Notes: generated from the letters alone by a model not told the origin. A DNA stretch of 33,397 nt from Candidatus Eremiobacterota bacterium (GCA_019235885.1 JAFAKB010000050.1:1-33397); one strand, 5' to 3'; positions 24,162-32,482 are shown, numbered from the stretch's first letter. Made by a program: numbers and translations.

Positions 24162-24939
24162 AGCGAAGCGTTTGGACGCGGTGGTGGCGGCCGAGACCGG
24201 GCTGACGCGTTCGCAGGCGCGCGGGTTGATCCTCGCGGGGAAGGTGCGCGTCGACGGCGTTTCGGTCACGAAGCCTGGGACGAACGTGCGCGCGGGCGCG
24301 CGCGTCGCCGTCGAAGAACCGCCGCGCTACGTCAGCCGCGGCGGCGAGAAGCTCGCGGCGGCATTGCACGCGTTCGCGCTCGACGTCGCCGGGCTCGAGG
24401 TGCTCGACGTGGGCGCGTCGACCGGCGGGTTCACCGACGCGCTGCTGCAGCACGGCGCGGCGCACGTCACCGCGCTCGACGTCGGTTACGGCCAGCTCGC
24501 CTGGAAGCTGCGCGGCGACCCGCGCGTGACGGTCGTCGAGCGCACGAACTTTCGCACGCTCGGTGAGGACGCGTTTCCGGCCGGCTTCGATCTGATCGTC
24601 GTCGACGCGTCGTTCATCTCGCTGCGCACGATCGTCGCCCGCGCGGTGCGTTATCTGCGCGAGCACGGCGTGGTCGTCGCGCTGGTGAAGCCGCAGTTCG
24701 AAGCCGGCCGCGCGCGGCTGGGCGGCGGCGGGGTCGTGCGCGACCCGGCGGTTCATGCGGCGGTGTTGTGCGAGGTGCGCGACGCGCTGCGCGCGGCCGG
24801 CGTGCGCGTCGTGCGGGCGGCCGTCTCGCCGCTCAAAGGCCCGGCCGGCAACGTGGAGTTCTTCTACGAGCTGCGCCGCACAGGCGCCGAAGTGTCGGAC
24901 GCGCAGCTCGACGCGCTGGTGGCCGAGGCGCACGCGTGA
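24142..24939 (+). CDS. tlyA: TlyA family rRNA 2'-O-methyltransferase
   Basis: TlyA proteins methylate 2'-hydroxyls of rRNA; some also act as hemolysins. The 265-residue protein has an N-terminal S4 RNA-binding domain (KRLDAVVAAETGLTRSQARG, LILAGKVRVDG) and an FtsJ-like domain: YVSRGGEKLAAAL, the SAM loop VLDVGASTGGFTDALLQHGA, DVGYGQLAW, VVDASFISLRTIV, ALVKPQFEAGR and GPAGNVEFF. Together these supply the K-D-K-E catalytic set. The start ATG lies within xseB, and the stop overlaps nadK by GTGA. The order xseA-xseB-tlyA-nadK-recN is a known cluster, common also in Firmicutes and Actinobacteria, although the gene between often differs. Confidence 0.93.
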   Translation: MTSSRSEAKRLDAVVAAETGLTRSQARGLILAGKVRVDGVSVTKPGTNVRAGARVAVEEPPRYVSRGGEKLAAALHAFALDVAGLEVLDVGASTGGFTDALLQHGAAHVTALDVGYGQLAWKLRGDPRVTVVERTNFRTLGEDAFPAGFDLIVVDASFISLRTIVARAVRYLREHGVVVALVKPQFEAGRARLGGGGVVRDPAVHAAVLCEVRDALRAAGVRVVRAAVSPLKGPAGNVEFFYELRRTGAEVSDAQLDALVAEAHA

Positions 24940-25784
24940 AGAACATCGCGCTGTACGTGAACACCGAGCGCCCGCGCGCGGAGGAGGTCGCGCGGCGCGT
25001 CGTCGAGCTGGCGAAGCAGCACGGCGTGAAAGTCGGCGTCTGCGAGGGCGACGGCCGGGGGATCGGCTATCCGAGCGAGTGCAGGTTCGAAGAGGCGGAG
25101 CTGCTGGTCACCGTCGGCGGCGACGGAACGCTGCTGCGCGCGGCGCGACTCGCGCACCCGCTCGACATTCCGATCCTCGGCGTCAACACCGGGCGGCTCG
25201 GTTTTCTGACCGAGGTCGAGGCGAACGACGAAGGGTTCGCCGCCCTCGAGCGCGTCTTCGAAGGACCGCTCGAGGTGGACGAGCGCGTTGCGCTGCACGC
25301 GCAAGTCGCCGGTTCGGGCGAAGTGTACTTCGCGCTGAACGAGGTGACGGTGCGGCGCGTCACCTCGGCGCGGCTCGCGCCGTTCGGGTTGATCCTGGAC
25401 GGCGAGATGATCGTCCACCTGCCTTCCGACGGCGTCATCGTCGCGACGCCGACCGGTTCGACCGCGTACTTCCTGAGCGCCGGCGGTCCGATCATCCATC
25501 CGTCCGTCGACGCGCTCGGCGTCGCGGGCCTGATGCCGCACACGCTCTTCGCGCGCCCGCTGATCGTGCCGACCAGCGCGACGATCGAGATCACCTGCGA
25601 CGGCGAGCTCACCGAGGCAAACCTCGAGAACGACGGCTTCACCGCGCGCTCGCTGCACGCCGGCGACCGCGTCGTGGTTCACAAGGCGGAAGAGCCGGTG
25701 CGCTTCGCCCGCGTCCGCCCGCGCGCGTTCTTCGCCCGCCTCGAAGACAAATTGCAATGGGGCGTGCCGATCAAGTCTCGATGA
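24936..25784 (+). CDS. nadK: NAD kinase
   Basis: NadK phosphorylates NAD to NADP. The 282-residue protein starts at GTG 24936 (KNIALYVNTERPRAEEV) in overlap with the tlyA stop. It has the signature GGDGTLLRAAR (GGDGT at 61-65), PILGVNTGRLGFLTEV, ALNEVTVRR, DGVIVATPTGSTAYFLSAGG with PIIHPSV, and the C-terminal ITCDGE segment. Length is normal for the family. A 111-base spacer with structured sequence separates it from recN. Confidence 0.95.
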   Translation: MKNIALYVNTERPRAEEVARRVVELAKQHGVKVGVCEGDGRGIGYPSECRFEEAELLVTVGGDGTLLRAARLAHPLDIPILGVNTGRLGFLTEVEANDEGFAALERVFEGPLEVDERVALHAQVAGSGEVYFALNEVTVRRVTSARLAPFGLILDGEMIVHLPSDGVIVATPTGSTAYFLSAGGPIIHPSVDALGVAGLMPHTLFARPLIVPTSATIEITCDGELTEANLENDGFTARSLHAGDRVVVHKAEEPVRFARVRPRAFFARLEDKLQWGVPIKSR

Positions 25785-25895
25785 TTGAGATGGACTTCGG
25801 CACGATGATGCCGACTGCGGAGGCGCGCGGGAGCGCGCTACATCCATGTTGCGGCCGGAACGGACGCAACCATCGATGACCGAGATGGTGCCGGG
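25785..25895 (+). other. Structured nadK-recN spacer sharing an 11-mer with the large repeats
   Basis: CGGCAC (25798-25803) can pair with GTGCCG (25888-25893) around two inner hairpins. One is GCGCGC (25823-25828), loop GGGA, GCGCGC (25833-25838). The other is GTTGCG (25848-25853) with CGCAAC (25865-25870). The 11-mer TCGGCACGATG (25797-25807) is identical to the one flanking both large inverted-repeat elements. A short direct repeat (TCGATGA..GAGATGG) is present near both ends (from about 25778 and 25874). It may be an eroded relative of those elements or simply a leader of recN. No gene is supported here. Confidence 0.4.
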
Positions 25896-27566
25896 ATGAG
25901 CGAGCTGCTGCGGTTGACGATCGAGAACGTCGGGCTGATCGAGCGCGCGGAGCTCGAGCTGGCCGGCGGGCTGACGGTCGTCACCGGCGAGACCGGGTCG
26001 GGAAAGACGATGCTGATCGGCGGGCTCGCGCTCGCGCTCGGCGAGCGCGCCGAGGCGGACACCGTGCGCGCCGGCGCGGCGCGCGCGCGTGTGAGCTTGG
26101 AGATCGCGCCCGACGAAGCGCTGCGCGCACGGCTCGCCGCCAGCGGGTTCGCGCTCGAGGACGGCGACGATCTGATCGTGCAGCGCGAGGTGCTCGCCTC
26201 GGGCCGCTCGCAGGCGCGGATCAACGGCGTTCCGGCGAGCGCGAGTCAAGTGCGCGAGCTGGCCGGTGCGGTGGTCGACGTCGTCTCGCAGCACGAAGCG
26301 CAGCGGCTCCTCGCGCCCTCGTACGCGCTCGAGATCCTCGACCGCTTCGGCGGTGCCGAAAGCCTGGCGCTGCGCGAAGAGGTGCGCCGGCTGCACGACG
26401 ATCTGCGCGCCGCGCGCGAGCGGTTCGAGGCGCTGCGCGACGACGACGGGCGCAAGCTCGCGCGTGCCGAGTTCGCGCGCTTCGCGCTCGGCGAGATCGA
26501 CGCCGCCGGGGTCGAAGACGACGCCGAAGACGAGCGCCTGCGCGCGCGGCGCGACCTTTTGGCGAACGCGGAGCGCATCGCGGGCTCGCTCGCGACGGCG
26601 AGCGCGGCGCTCGAAGACGACGCCGGCGCGGTCGACGCGCTCGGTGCGGCCGAAACCGCGCTGCTCGGCCTGGCGCGCTACGGCGAGCGGTTCGCCGAGC
26701 TCGCGGGTGCCGCCGGGGCGCTGCAGTCGGACGCGAACGAGCTGGCGGCGCGGATCGCGCGCGAGCGCGACGCGGTCGACTTGGACCCCGCCGAGCTCGA
26801 AGCCGTCGGCGAGCGGCTCGACGCGCTCGACTCGCTCAAGCGCAAGTACGGCGGATCGCTGGCCGCGGTGCGCGCGCAGCGCGAAGCGTTCGCCGCCGAG
26901 ATCGCCGAGGTCGACGAGCGCGACGAGCGCCTCGCCGCCGCGCAGCGCGAGCTCAAGGCGCTCGAAACCGGGCTGCGCGACCGCGCCGCGGCGCTCGGCG
27001 CACGCCGCCGCCAAGCCGCCGAGGCGATCGCGGAAGAGGTCGCCGGCGAGCTGGCCGCGCTGGCGATGCCGGCCGGGCGTTTGCGGATCGCGCTGGAGCC
27101 GCTCGAGGCGATCGGTCCGCACGGCGGGGAGCGCGCCGAGCTGCGCTTCACGGCGAATCCGGGCGAGCCCGAGCGCCCGCTGGCGCGCGTCGCGTCGGGC
27201 GGCGAGCTCTCGCGGGTGCTGCTGGCGCTCGTCGTCGTCCTCGCCGACCGCCGCGAGCGCACGGCACTGGTCTTCGACGAGATCGACGCGGGGATCGGCG
27301 GCGCGACGGCCTCGGCGGTCGGGGCCCGGCTGGCGCGGCTGGCGCGCAACGCCCAGGTCGTCTGCGTCACCCACCTCGCCCAGATCGCGTCGTACGGGGA
27401 GGCGCACGTCGCCCTGCGCAAGACGGAGCGGCGCGGCGCGACCACGATCGCCGCGTTCGCGCTCGAGGGCGACACCCGGCGCGCCGAGATCGCGCGGATG
27501 CTCTCCGGCGAGGAGCGCGGCGTCGCGCTGGAGCACGCGGCGGAGCTGCTCGCCCGCGGCCGGTGA
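25896..27566 (+). CDS. recN: DNA repair protein RecN
   Basis: RecN is an SMC-like ATPase in double-strand-break repair. The 556-residue protein begins MSELLRLTIENVGLIERAEL and has Walker A GETGSGKT (31-38), DVVSQHEAQRLLAPSYALEI, two long Ala/Arg/Glu-rich coiled-coil arms (about 150-420), the signature VASGGELSRVLLALVVVLAD, Walker B LVFDEIDAGIGGATAS and VVCVTHLAQIASYGEAHVAL. ATG 25896 matches the family start, although its ribosome site is weak. In some bacteria recN is SOS-controlled; no LexA box could be identified. Confidence 0.95.
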   Translation: MSELLRLTIENVGLIERAELELAGGLTVVTGETGSGKTMLIGGLALALGERAEADTVRAGAARARVSLEIAPDEALRARLAASGFALEDGDDLIVQREVLASGRSQARINGVPASASQVRELAGAVVDVVSQHEAQRLLAPSYALEILDRFGGAESLALREEVRRLHDDLRAARERFEALRDDDGRKLARAEFARFALGEIDAAGVEDDAEDERLRARRDLLANAERIAGSLATASAALEDDAGAVDALGAAETALLGLARYGERFAELAGAAGALQSDANELAARIARERDAVDLDPAELEAVGERLDALDSLKRKYGGSLAAVRAQREAFAAEIAEVDERDERLAAAQRELKALETGLRDRAAALGARRRQAAEAIAEEVAGELAALAMPAGRLRIALEPLEAIGPHGGERAELRFTANPGEPERPLARVASGGELSRVLLALVVVLADRRERTALVFDEIDAGIGGATASAVGARLARLARNAQVVCVTHLAQIASYGEAHVALRKTERRGATTIAAFALEGDTRRAEIARMLSGEERGVALEHAAELLARGR

Positions 27567-27669
27567 GGGTTCGGACGGGGTGACCGCTCGCACATGCTCG
27601 GGACCCCGCGTGCCCGAAGTCGTTAACCAGGGGTGAGGAACCGCTCATTTCCCAGGGACGGCTAAACCG
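27567..27669. other. recN to LolA-like gene spacer
   Basis: The 103 bases hold nested inverted repeats just after recN: GGGGT with ACCCC, enclosed by TTCGG with CCGAA, at about 27569-27619. They may act as a weak terminator without T-run. No promoter with recognisable boxes was found, although the following gene probably has its own. Confidence 0.3.
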
Positions 27670-28323
27670 ATGAAGGGTACGATGAGCTCGATGCGGGCGG
27701 TGCTTCCGGTCGTGGTGGCCGCGCTTCTCGTTCTGACCCCGCTCACGGCGCCCGCCCAGGACGCGCCGACGGTCCCCGGCGTGCTCGCCGCGCTCGCGGC
27801 CTCCCCCGAGCAGCCCGAAGAGTACAAGGCCTCCGTCGCGCTGCACGTGCGGATGCGCGTCTTCCCGTTCATTCGCCTGACGCTCCACGGCGACTCGTGG
27901 TACAAGCGCCCCGGCTTGTACCGGTTCGTCTTCCGCGGCGTCCCGCTGATCGCGCGCGCGTTCTCCGATATGAAGTACGACCTGGGCGATCCGGCGCACT
28001 GGCCGGACCGCTACGAGATCGCCTTCGCGCCGGAGTCGACCGCGGCCGTGCCGGTGCTGCGGCTGACGCCGAAATCGCCGGTGCTGGTGAAGACGCTGGA
28101 CGTCGCGCTCGATCCGGCGCGTGGGCGGATCCTCAAAGCCGTTTGGTCGCGCAGCGACGGCGGCGTGATCACGCTGGTGCAGACGTATGCGCCGGTCGCC
28201 GGGCACGCGTTCGTCTCGAAGCAGACCGCGACGATCAATCTGCCGCGGATGAAGGCGGACCTCGAAGCCCAGTACGCCGACTTCAACACGGCCGAAGCGT
28301 CGGTCGGCGCGGTTCACCAGTAG
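27670..28323 (+). CDS. Secreted LolA-like outer-membrane lipoprotein carrier-fold protein
   Basis: The 217-residue protein has a signal peptide (MRAVLPVVVAALLVLTPLTA, cleavage near AQDAP). The mature part consists of amphipathic strands with a KASVALHVRMRVFPFIRLTL, HGDSWYKRPGLYRFVFRG and YEIAFAPE pattern, similar to LolA/LppX-fold proteins that carry lipids or lipoproteins in the periplasm. A true LolA has a conserved Arg and hydrophobic pocket that cannot be checked by eye here, so the transport role is uncertain. The start could be ATG 27670 or 27682 (AAGGG precedes the latter). It is followed 53 bases later by the threonine-aldolase-like gene. Confidence 0.65.
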   Translation: MKGTMSSMRAVLPVVVAALLVLTPLTAPAQDAPTVPGVLAALAASPEQPEEYKASVALHVRMRVFPFIRLTLHGDSWYKRPGLYRFVFRGVPLIARAFSDMKYDLGDPAHWPDRYEIAFAPESTAAVPVLRLTPKSPVLVKTLDVALDPARGRILKAVWSRSDGGVITLVQTYAPVAGHAFVSKQTATINLPRMKADLEAQYADFNTAEASVGAVHQ

Positions 28324-28376
28324 CGAAGAGCACAGCGGCGCGGGTCATCGGCGTTCGCGCGCCGTACGAGACCGCG

Positions 28377-29483
28377 ATGGCTCAGGTACATTTCGCCAGC
28401 GACAACAACGCCGCCGTCCATCCCGCCGTGCTCGCCGCACTCGCGGCGGTGAACGAGGGCCACGCGACCGCATACGGCGACGACGAGCACACCGCGCGCG
28501 CCGAGGCCGCGTTCCGCGCGCTGCTCGGTGAGGACGCGCACGTCTTCTTCGCGTTCAACGGGACCGGCGCGAACGTCGTCGCGCTGGCGTCCGCGCTGCG
28601 GCCGTACCAGGGCGTGATCTGTCCCGCCGGCGCGCACCTCAACGTTGACGAGTGCGCGGCGTTCGAGCGGTTCGCCGGCGCAAAGCTGATCGACGTCCCG
28701 GTCGAGAACGGCAAGCTCACGCCGGAGATCGTCGAGCGCAACGTGCGCGGCGTCGGCGACCAGCACCACGTGCAGCCCGGCGCGATCTCGGTCTCGCAGT
28801 CGACCGAGGTCGGGACGGTCTACACCGTCGACGAGCTGCGCGCGCTCGGCCAGGTCGCGCGCAAGCACGGGCTGTTCTTTCACGTCGACGGCGCGCGCAT
28901 CGCGAACGCGGTCGCGGCGCTCGGGACCGACCTGCGCACGATGCTCGTCGAGACCGGCGTCGACGCGTGCACGTTCGGCGGGACGAAGAACGGGCTCGTC
29001 TTCGGCGAGGCGATCGTTTTCCCGAAGCGCCATCCCGCCCTCGACGCGCTGCCGTTCACCCGCAAGCAGGGGATGCAGCTCGCCTCGAAGATGCGCTACG
29101 TCGGCGTGCAGTACGAAGCGCTGCTGCGCGACGGCCTCTGGCTGAAGAACGCCGCGCACGCGAACGCGATGGCGAAGCTGCTCGCCGCGCGCCTGCGCGA
29201 CCTCGACGATGTCGTCACCATCGCGTACCCGGTCGAAGCGAACGCCGTCTTTCCGATCCTGCCGCCGCACGCGGTCGAGCCCCTGATGCGCGAACGCCGC
29301 TTCTACATGTGGGACGCGGACAACAGCGTCGCCCGCTGGATGACGGCCTGGGACACGACGGCCGAGGACGTCCACGCGTTCGCCGACGCCGTGTGGCGCA
29401 TCGCGCCCCGGCGAAAACCTGCGCCGTCAAACGGAGACGCCGCCCGCGAGGTCACCCTGAGCCCGTCGAAGGGTGAGAGCTGA
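28377..29483 (+). CDS. ltaE: Low-specificity L-threonine aldolase-like PLP enzyme
   Basis: Enzymes of this beta-eliminating lyase family cleave threonine or allo-threonine to glycine and acetaldehyde. The 368-residue protein has FASDNNAAVHPAVLAALAA, GDDEHTARAE, FAFNGTGANVVAL, CPAGAHLNVDECAA, VSQSTEVGTVYTVDELRAL, the PLP-contact HVDGARIANAV (Asp171) and the Schiff-base Lys204 in CTFGGTKNGLVFGEA. ATG 28377 is the only reasonable start, and MAQVHFASDN matches the family start. The last 15 residues (about GDAAREVTLSPSKGES) are encoded by a palindromic repeat and look like an added tail. Other PLP lyases of this fold are an alternative. Confidence 0.9.
   Translation: MAQVHFASDNNAAVHPAVLAALAAVNEGHATAYGDDEHTARAEAAFRALLGEDAHVFFAFNGTGANVVALASALRPYQGVICPAGAHLNVDECAAFERFAGAKLIDVPVENGKLTPEIVERNVRGVGDQHHVQPGAISVSQSTEVGTVYTVDELRALGQVARKHGLFFHVDGARIANAVAALGTDLRTMLVETGVDACTFGGTKNGLVFGEAIVFPKRHPALDALPFTRKQGMQLASKMRYVGVQYEALLRDGLWLKNAAHANAMAKLLAARLRDLDDVVTIAYPVEANAVFPILPPHAVEPLMRERRFYMWDADNSVARWMTAWDTTAEDVHAFADAVWRIAPRRKPAPSNGDAAREVTLSPSKGES
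29452..29476. repeat. REP-like palindrome inside the aldolase 3' end
   Basis: TCACCCT (29452-29458) pairs with AGGGTGA (29470-29476). The centre GAGCCCGTCGA makes the whole unit nearly the same as the CCCTGAGC..GTCGAAGGG palindrome that I recall as widespread in intergenic regions of many GC-rich bacteria (memory, not checked). Here it lies within the last codons of the gene and ends seven bases before its last base. Confidence 0.6.
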
Positions 29484-29485
29484 TC

Positions 29486-29956
29486 GTGCCGTTGGAGGAC
29501 TTTCGCTACCGGCTCCCCGTGCGTGTCGTCTTCCGCGACATCGACTACTACCGGCACGTCAACAACGCCGTCTACATCACCTGGATGGAGAGCGCGCGGA
29601 TCGACTACTGCAAGGTCGCCTTCGACCGCCCCCTCGGCGCGAAAACGAACGTCATCATGGCCTCGCAGTCGTTCAACTACGGAAAGCAGGTCGAGTACGA
29701 CGACCGCCTCGTCGTCGGCTGCCGCTGCTCGCGCATCGGCAACAAGTCCCTCGACCTGACCTACGAAATCTACCGCGGCGAGGAGCGCGTGGGCCACGGC
29801 GTCTCGGTCTTAGTCGCATTCGACTACGCAGCCAACATATCCACTGTAGTACCGGAAGAATGGCGCCGCAAGCTATGCGAATACGAATATATTATGCCGC
29901 AAGTAATGCAAAAGATTGGGGAAGGGACAAGCACCGCAGCGCCGAAGGAAAACTAA
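29486..29956 (+). CDS. Hotdog-fold acyl-CoA thioesterase (4HBT family)
   Basis: The 156-residue protein belongs to the 4-hydroxybenzoyl-CoA thioesterase/YbgC-type hotdog family. RVVFRDIDYYRHVNNAVYIT has Asp20 as the likely catalytic residue and the typical HVNN, followed by WMESARIDYC, and later VVGCRCSRIGNKSLDLTYEI and GHGVSVLVAFDYA. It should hydrolyse an acyl-CoA or act on a related thioester; the substrate is unknown. GTG 29486 lies two bases after the aldolase stop. From about 29820 the codons become AT-rich (ATA, GTA, CTA, AAT), although the encoded VPEEWRRKL still fits the family. The shift marks the left edge of a lower-GC patch. Confidence 0.88.
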   Translation: MPLEDFRYRLPVRVVFRDIDYYRHVNNAVYITWMESARIDYCKVAFDRPLGAKTNVIMASQSFNYGKQVEYDDRLVVGCRCSRIGNKSLDLTYEIYRGEERVGHGVSVLVAFDYAANISTVVPEEWRRKLCEYEYIMPQVMQKIGEGTSTAAPKEN

Positions 29957-29977
29957 AACCACAACGCAGGGAGGGTA

Positions 29978-30229
29978 ATGAGCGATATGGTGAACCGGAA
30001 AACGCACGACCAGCTCGTTGAGATGATGAACGTCGCACTGACTCCCCTCAATCTGCGGTTCGCAAGGATCAGCCCGTATCGCGTCCCGAGCGTTCTCCTT
30101 CTCTCGCGTCAGCCCGGCTTCGACGAGGCCAAGAGCGACGTCGAGCTCGCCATGCTGATTCGTAGTCGGCTCAACGCCCAGCCGGAGCTTGCGGAGGCGA
30201 TCAAGAACCTTGATATATCACTCGTATAG
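29978..30229 (+). CDS. Small protein of unknown function in lower-GC patch
   Basis: A very good ribosome site (AGGGAGGG) precedes ATG 29978. The 83-residue product starts MSDMVNRKTHDQLVEMMN and contains FARISPYRVPSVLLLSRQPG and a helical AMLIRSRLNAQPELAEAIKN end. No signal or membrane helix is visible. I do not recognise a family. Codon use is less GC-biased than in all genes to the left, which fits recent acquisition. Its end overlaps the possible start of the next gene. Confidence 0.65.
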   Translation: MSDMVNRKTHDQLVEMMNVALTPLNLRFARISPYRVPSVLLLSRQPGFDEAKSDVELAMLIRSRLNAQPELAEAIKNLDISLV

Positions 30230-30971
30230 CATCAGTCGAGTGGTCGCTTTGTGGACCGTGGCCTTGGCCGCGGTCCTCTTTATTTTATGCGGATTCGGTT
30301 ATTACGGACCGCATACATTCGGCACGCTCTCTGCTTGTCTCTACTCACGACCTGATTGCTCGCTCGCAGTGGCCAACTGGACACTGACAGCGATCGCGGC
30401 GCTCACGCTGGTCGCGGCGGCAGCCGCCTACTTCATTGAAGTGGAGCCATTGCTTACGTGTCGGCAGCAACTTTTGGGTGATGAGCCTAATCCGCGCAGT
30501 GTCGTGAACGTTTATATTGAAAGCGTCAACGCGGACGGAGTTGTCATCCTCGTCGGCCGGCAGCCGGTTGACTTCAAGCCCGCTCGGTTCGAAATCGCAA
30601 CGTGCCGCTTTGCGAATGCAGGGCGATCGCCGCTTCTCACATTTGCTGCTACGCTCGCCGTTGCGCGGACGACCCGCGTCATGCGATTGGATCCCTGGGA
30701 CGGGTCTCCGGTGGAAGTCACGCGGTCACGGCGAACGACGCGCGACATCGCTTTGGACCACCTTACGGCGTCGGACAACGAGTCCCAACGCGTGCTCTAC
30801 GTCACCGTGTTTCGCGATGTTGCCCTTCGATTTGACACGGATGTGCGCTGGACGGGCGCGGCGACCGCCGCAGGACGGCGGCTGCGATTTGACGCGCCGC
30901 CGGCGTTGTCGTTCGAGCCGCCGGAGCGGCCGCTGCCACGGGTCAGCGTTCCGGGAGGCGGTGGATTTTGA
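30210..30971 (+). CDS. Two-helix membrane protein of unknown function
   Basis: The product (about 253 residues from TTG 30210) has two membrane helices, VVALWTVALAAVLFILCGFG and LTAIAALTLVAAAAAYFI, joined by a Cys-containing loop (LSACLYSRPDCSL). A soluble domain with beta-type strands follows (VVNVYIESVNADGVVILVG, RVLYVTVFRDVALRFD). Starts at TTG 30189, TTG 30210 (CGGAGG 12 bases upstream) or GTG 30240 are all possible; 30210 is a compromise. Sequence up to about 30830 is less GC-rich than its surroundings. The last part is GC-rich, encodes a Pro/Arg tail and overlaps the 3' end of the convergent pyruvate kinase gene by 29 bases. No family recognised. Confidence 0.6.
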   Translation: MIYHSYSISRVVALWTVALAAVLFILCGFGYYGPHTFGTLSACLYSRPDCSLAVANWTLTAIAALTLVAAAAAYFIEVEPLLTCRQQLLGDEPNPRSVVNVYIESVNADGVVILVGRQPVDFKPARFEIATCRFANAGRSPLLTFAATLAVARTTRVMRLDPWDGSPVEVTRSRRTTRDIALDHLTASDNESQRVLYVTVFRDVALRFDTDVRWTGAATAAGRRLRFDAPPALSFEPPERPLPRVSVPGGGGF

Positions 30972-32448
30972 GGACGTTGGTGCCGCCGGCGCCGACCGGC
31001 ATACCGGAGGTGATGGCGATCGTTTCCCCGGGCGCGGCGTAGCCTTCGGCGACGATCCGCGCTTCGGCGATCTCGATCAGCGTCTCGATGTAGCGGTAGG
31101 TCTGCACGACCGACGATTCGACGCCCCACACGACCGCCATCCGGCGCGCTACTTCTTCCAGCGGCGTGAGCGCGACGATGCTGGCGCGCGGGCGGAACGA
31201 GCTGATGTGGCGCGCGGTGTTGCCGGTCGTCGTCCCGGTGACGACCAGGCGCAGGCCGAGCGAGTCTGAGGCGCCGACGGCGGCTTCGGCGATCGCCATG
31301 CCGATGTCTTCGTCGGCCTCGATCCCGCCGTAGTCGGTCGCGCGGCGCTTGCGGATCTCCTTGTACGGATATTTCCGCTCCACTTCGAGTGCGATCGTCG
31401 CCATGACGCGCACGGCCTCCAACGGGTACGTGCCGCGCGCCGTCTCGCCCGAGAGCATCACCGCGTCGGTGCCGTCGAGGATCGCGTTGGCGACGTCGGT
31501 CGCTTCGGCGCGCGTCGGGCGCGGCGATGAGATCATCGACTCCAGCATCTGCGTCGCGGTGATCACCGGCTTCGAACACTTGTTGGCGCGCTGGATCAGG
31601 TCTTTCTGCGCCATCGGAACCTCTTCGAGCGGGATCTCGATGCCGAGATCGCCGCGCGCGACCATGATGCCGTCGGCGACCTGCAAAATATCGTCGATGT
31701 GATCGAGCGCTTCGTGCTTCTCGATCTTCGCCATCACCGGGATCGACGCGCCGGCTTCCTCGATTCGTGATTTCACCCGCCGCACGTCCTCGGCGGTGCG
31801 CACGAACGAGACGGCGACCCAGTCGACGCCGTGCGCGACGCCGAAGTCCAAGTGCTCGAGATCGCGTTCGGTCACCGCGTCTAGGTCGAGCGTTCCGTCG
31901 GGGTAGTTGATCCCTTGCCGCTCGCGCAGCTCACCGCCGGTCTCGATCACGGTGCGCACGCGCGGCCCGTCGATGCCGGTGACGCGCAGCGCGATCGCGC
32001 CGTCGGCGAGGTAGACACGCTTGCCGACCTCAACGTCGCGCGCGAGGCCGGCGTACGAGACGCTGACCTGGTCGGCGTCGCCGGGAATCTGGTCGGTGGT
32101 CAGCGTGAACGGCCGGCCGGGCTGCAGCCGCACCGAGCCGGTTCCGTTGCTGAAGCTTCCGGTGCGCACTTTGGGGCCGGGAAGATCCTGCAGCACCGCG
32201 ACGTGCACGTTCAGCTCGTCGGCGATGCGGCGCACGTCGGCGATCGTCGCGGCGTGCTCGTCGTGCGTGCCGTGCGAGAAGTTCAGCCGCACCACGTTGA
32301 CGCCCGCCAAGAACAGCGCGCGCAGGATCTCCGGCTCGCGCGAGGCGGGCCCGACGGTCGCCACGATCTTCGTGCGCTTCGGCGGCGGATGCACCGGCGC
32401 GCGGGGTTCAGCGATTCCCGCCGGAAGCCTTTCGTCGGCACGCGGCAT
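30943..32448 (-). CDS. pyk: Pyruvate kinase
   Basis: Pyruvate kinase makes pyruvate and ATP from phosphoenolpyruvate. The 501-residue protein has a 25-residue Pro-rich N-terminal extension, then TKIVATVGPASREPEILRAL, VVRLNFSHGTHDEH, LQDLPGPKVRTGSF, the DWVAVSFVRTAEDV segment and the signature IPVMAKIEKHEALDHIDDIL with the catalytic Lys. It continues with GIMVARGDLGIEIPLEEVP, KPVITATQMLESMI and LDGTDAVMLSGETARGTYPL, followed by a normal regulatory C-terminal domain (VVTGTTTGNTARHISSFRP). The start ATG 32448 is 34 bases from the divergent TonB-like gene. The 3' end overlaps the convergent gene. Confidence 0.96.
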   Translation of the reverse strand: MPRADERLPAGIAEPRAPVHPPPKRTKIVATVGPASREPEILRALFLAGVNVVRLNFSHGTHDEHAATIADVRRIADELNVHVAVLQDLPGPKVRTGSFSNGTGSVRLQPGRPFTLTTDQIPGDADQVSVSYAGLARDVEVGKRVYLADGAIALRVTGIDGPRVRTVIETGGELRERQGINYPDGTLDLDAVTERDLEHLDFGVAHGVDWVAVSFVRTAEDVRRVKSRIEEAGASIPVMAKIEKHEALDHIDDILQVADGIMVARGDLGIEIPLEEVPMAQKDLIQRANKCSKPVITATQMLESMISSPRPTRAEATDVANAILDGTDAVMLSGETARGTYPLEAVRVMATIALEVERKYPYKEIRKRRATDYGGIEADEDIGMAIAEAAVGASDSLGLRLVVTGTTTGNTARHISSFRPRASIVALTPLEEVARRMAVVWGVESSVVQTYRYIETLIEIAEARIVAEGYAAPGETIAITSGMPVGAGGTNVLKIHRLPER

Positions 32449-32482
32449 GGAGCGGCGCGCGATTCAGGAAAGAACCGCTCGC

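Noticed and set aside
24864-27593. 909-codon open frame on the minus strand opposite nadK and recN
   Set aside because: Same reason: no recognisable motif, and the plus strand has NadK and RecN with complete signatures.
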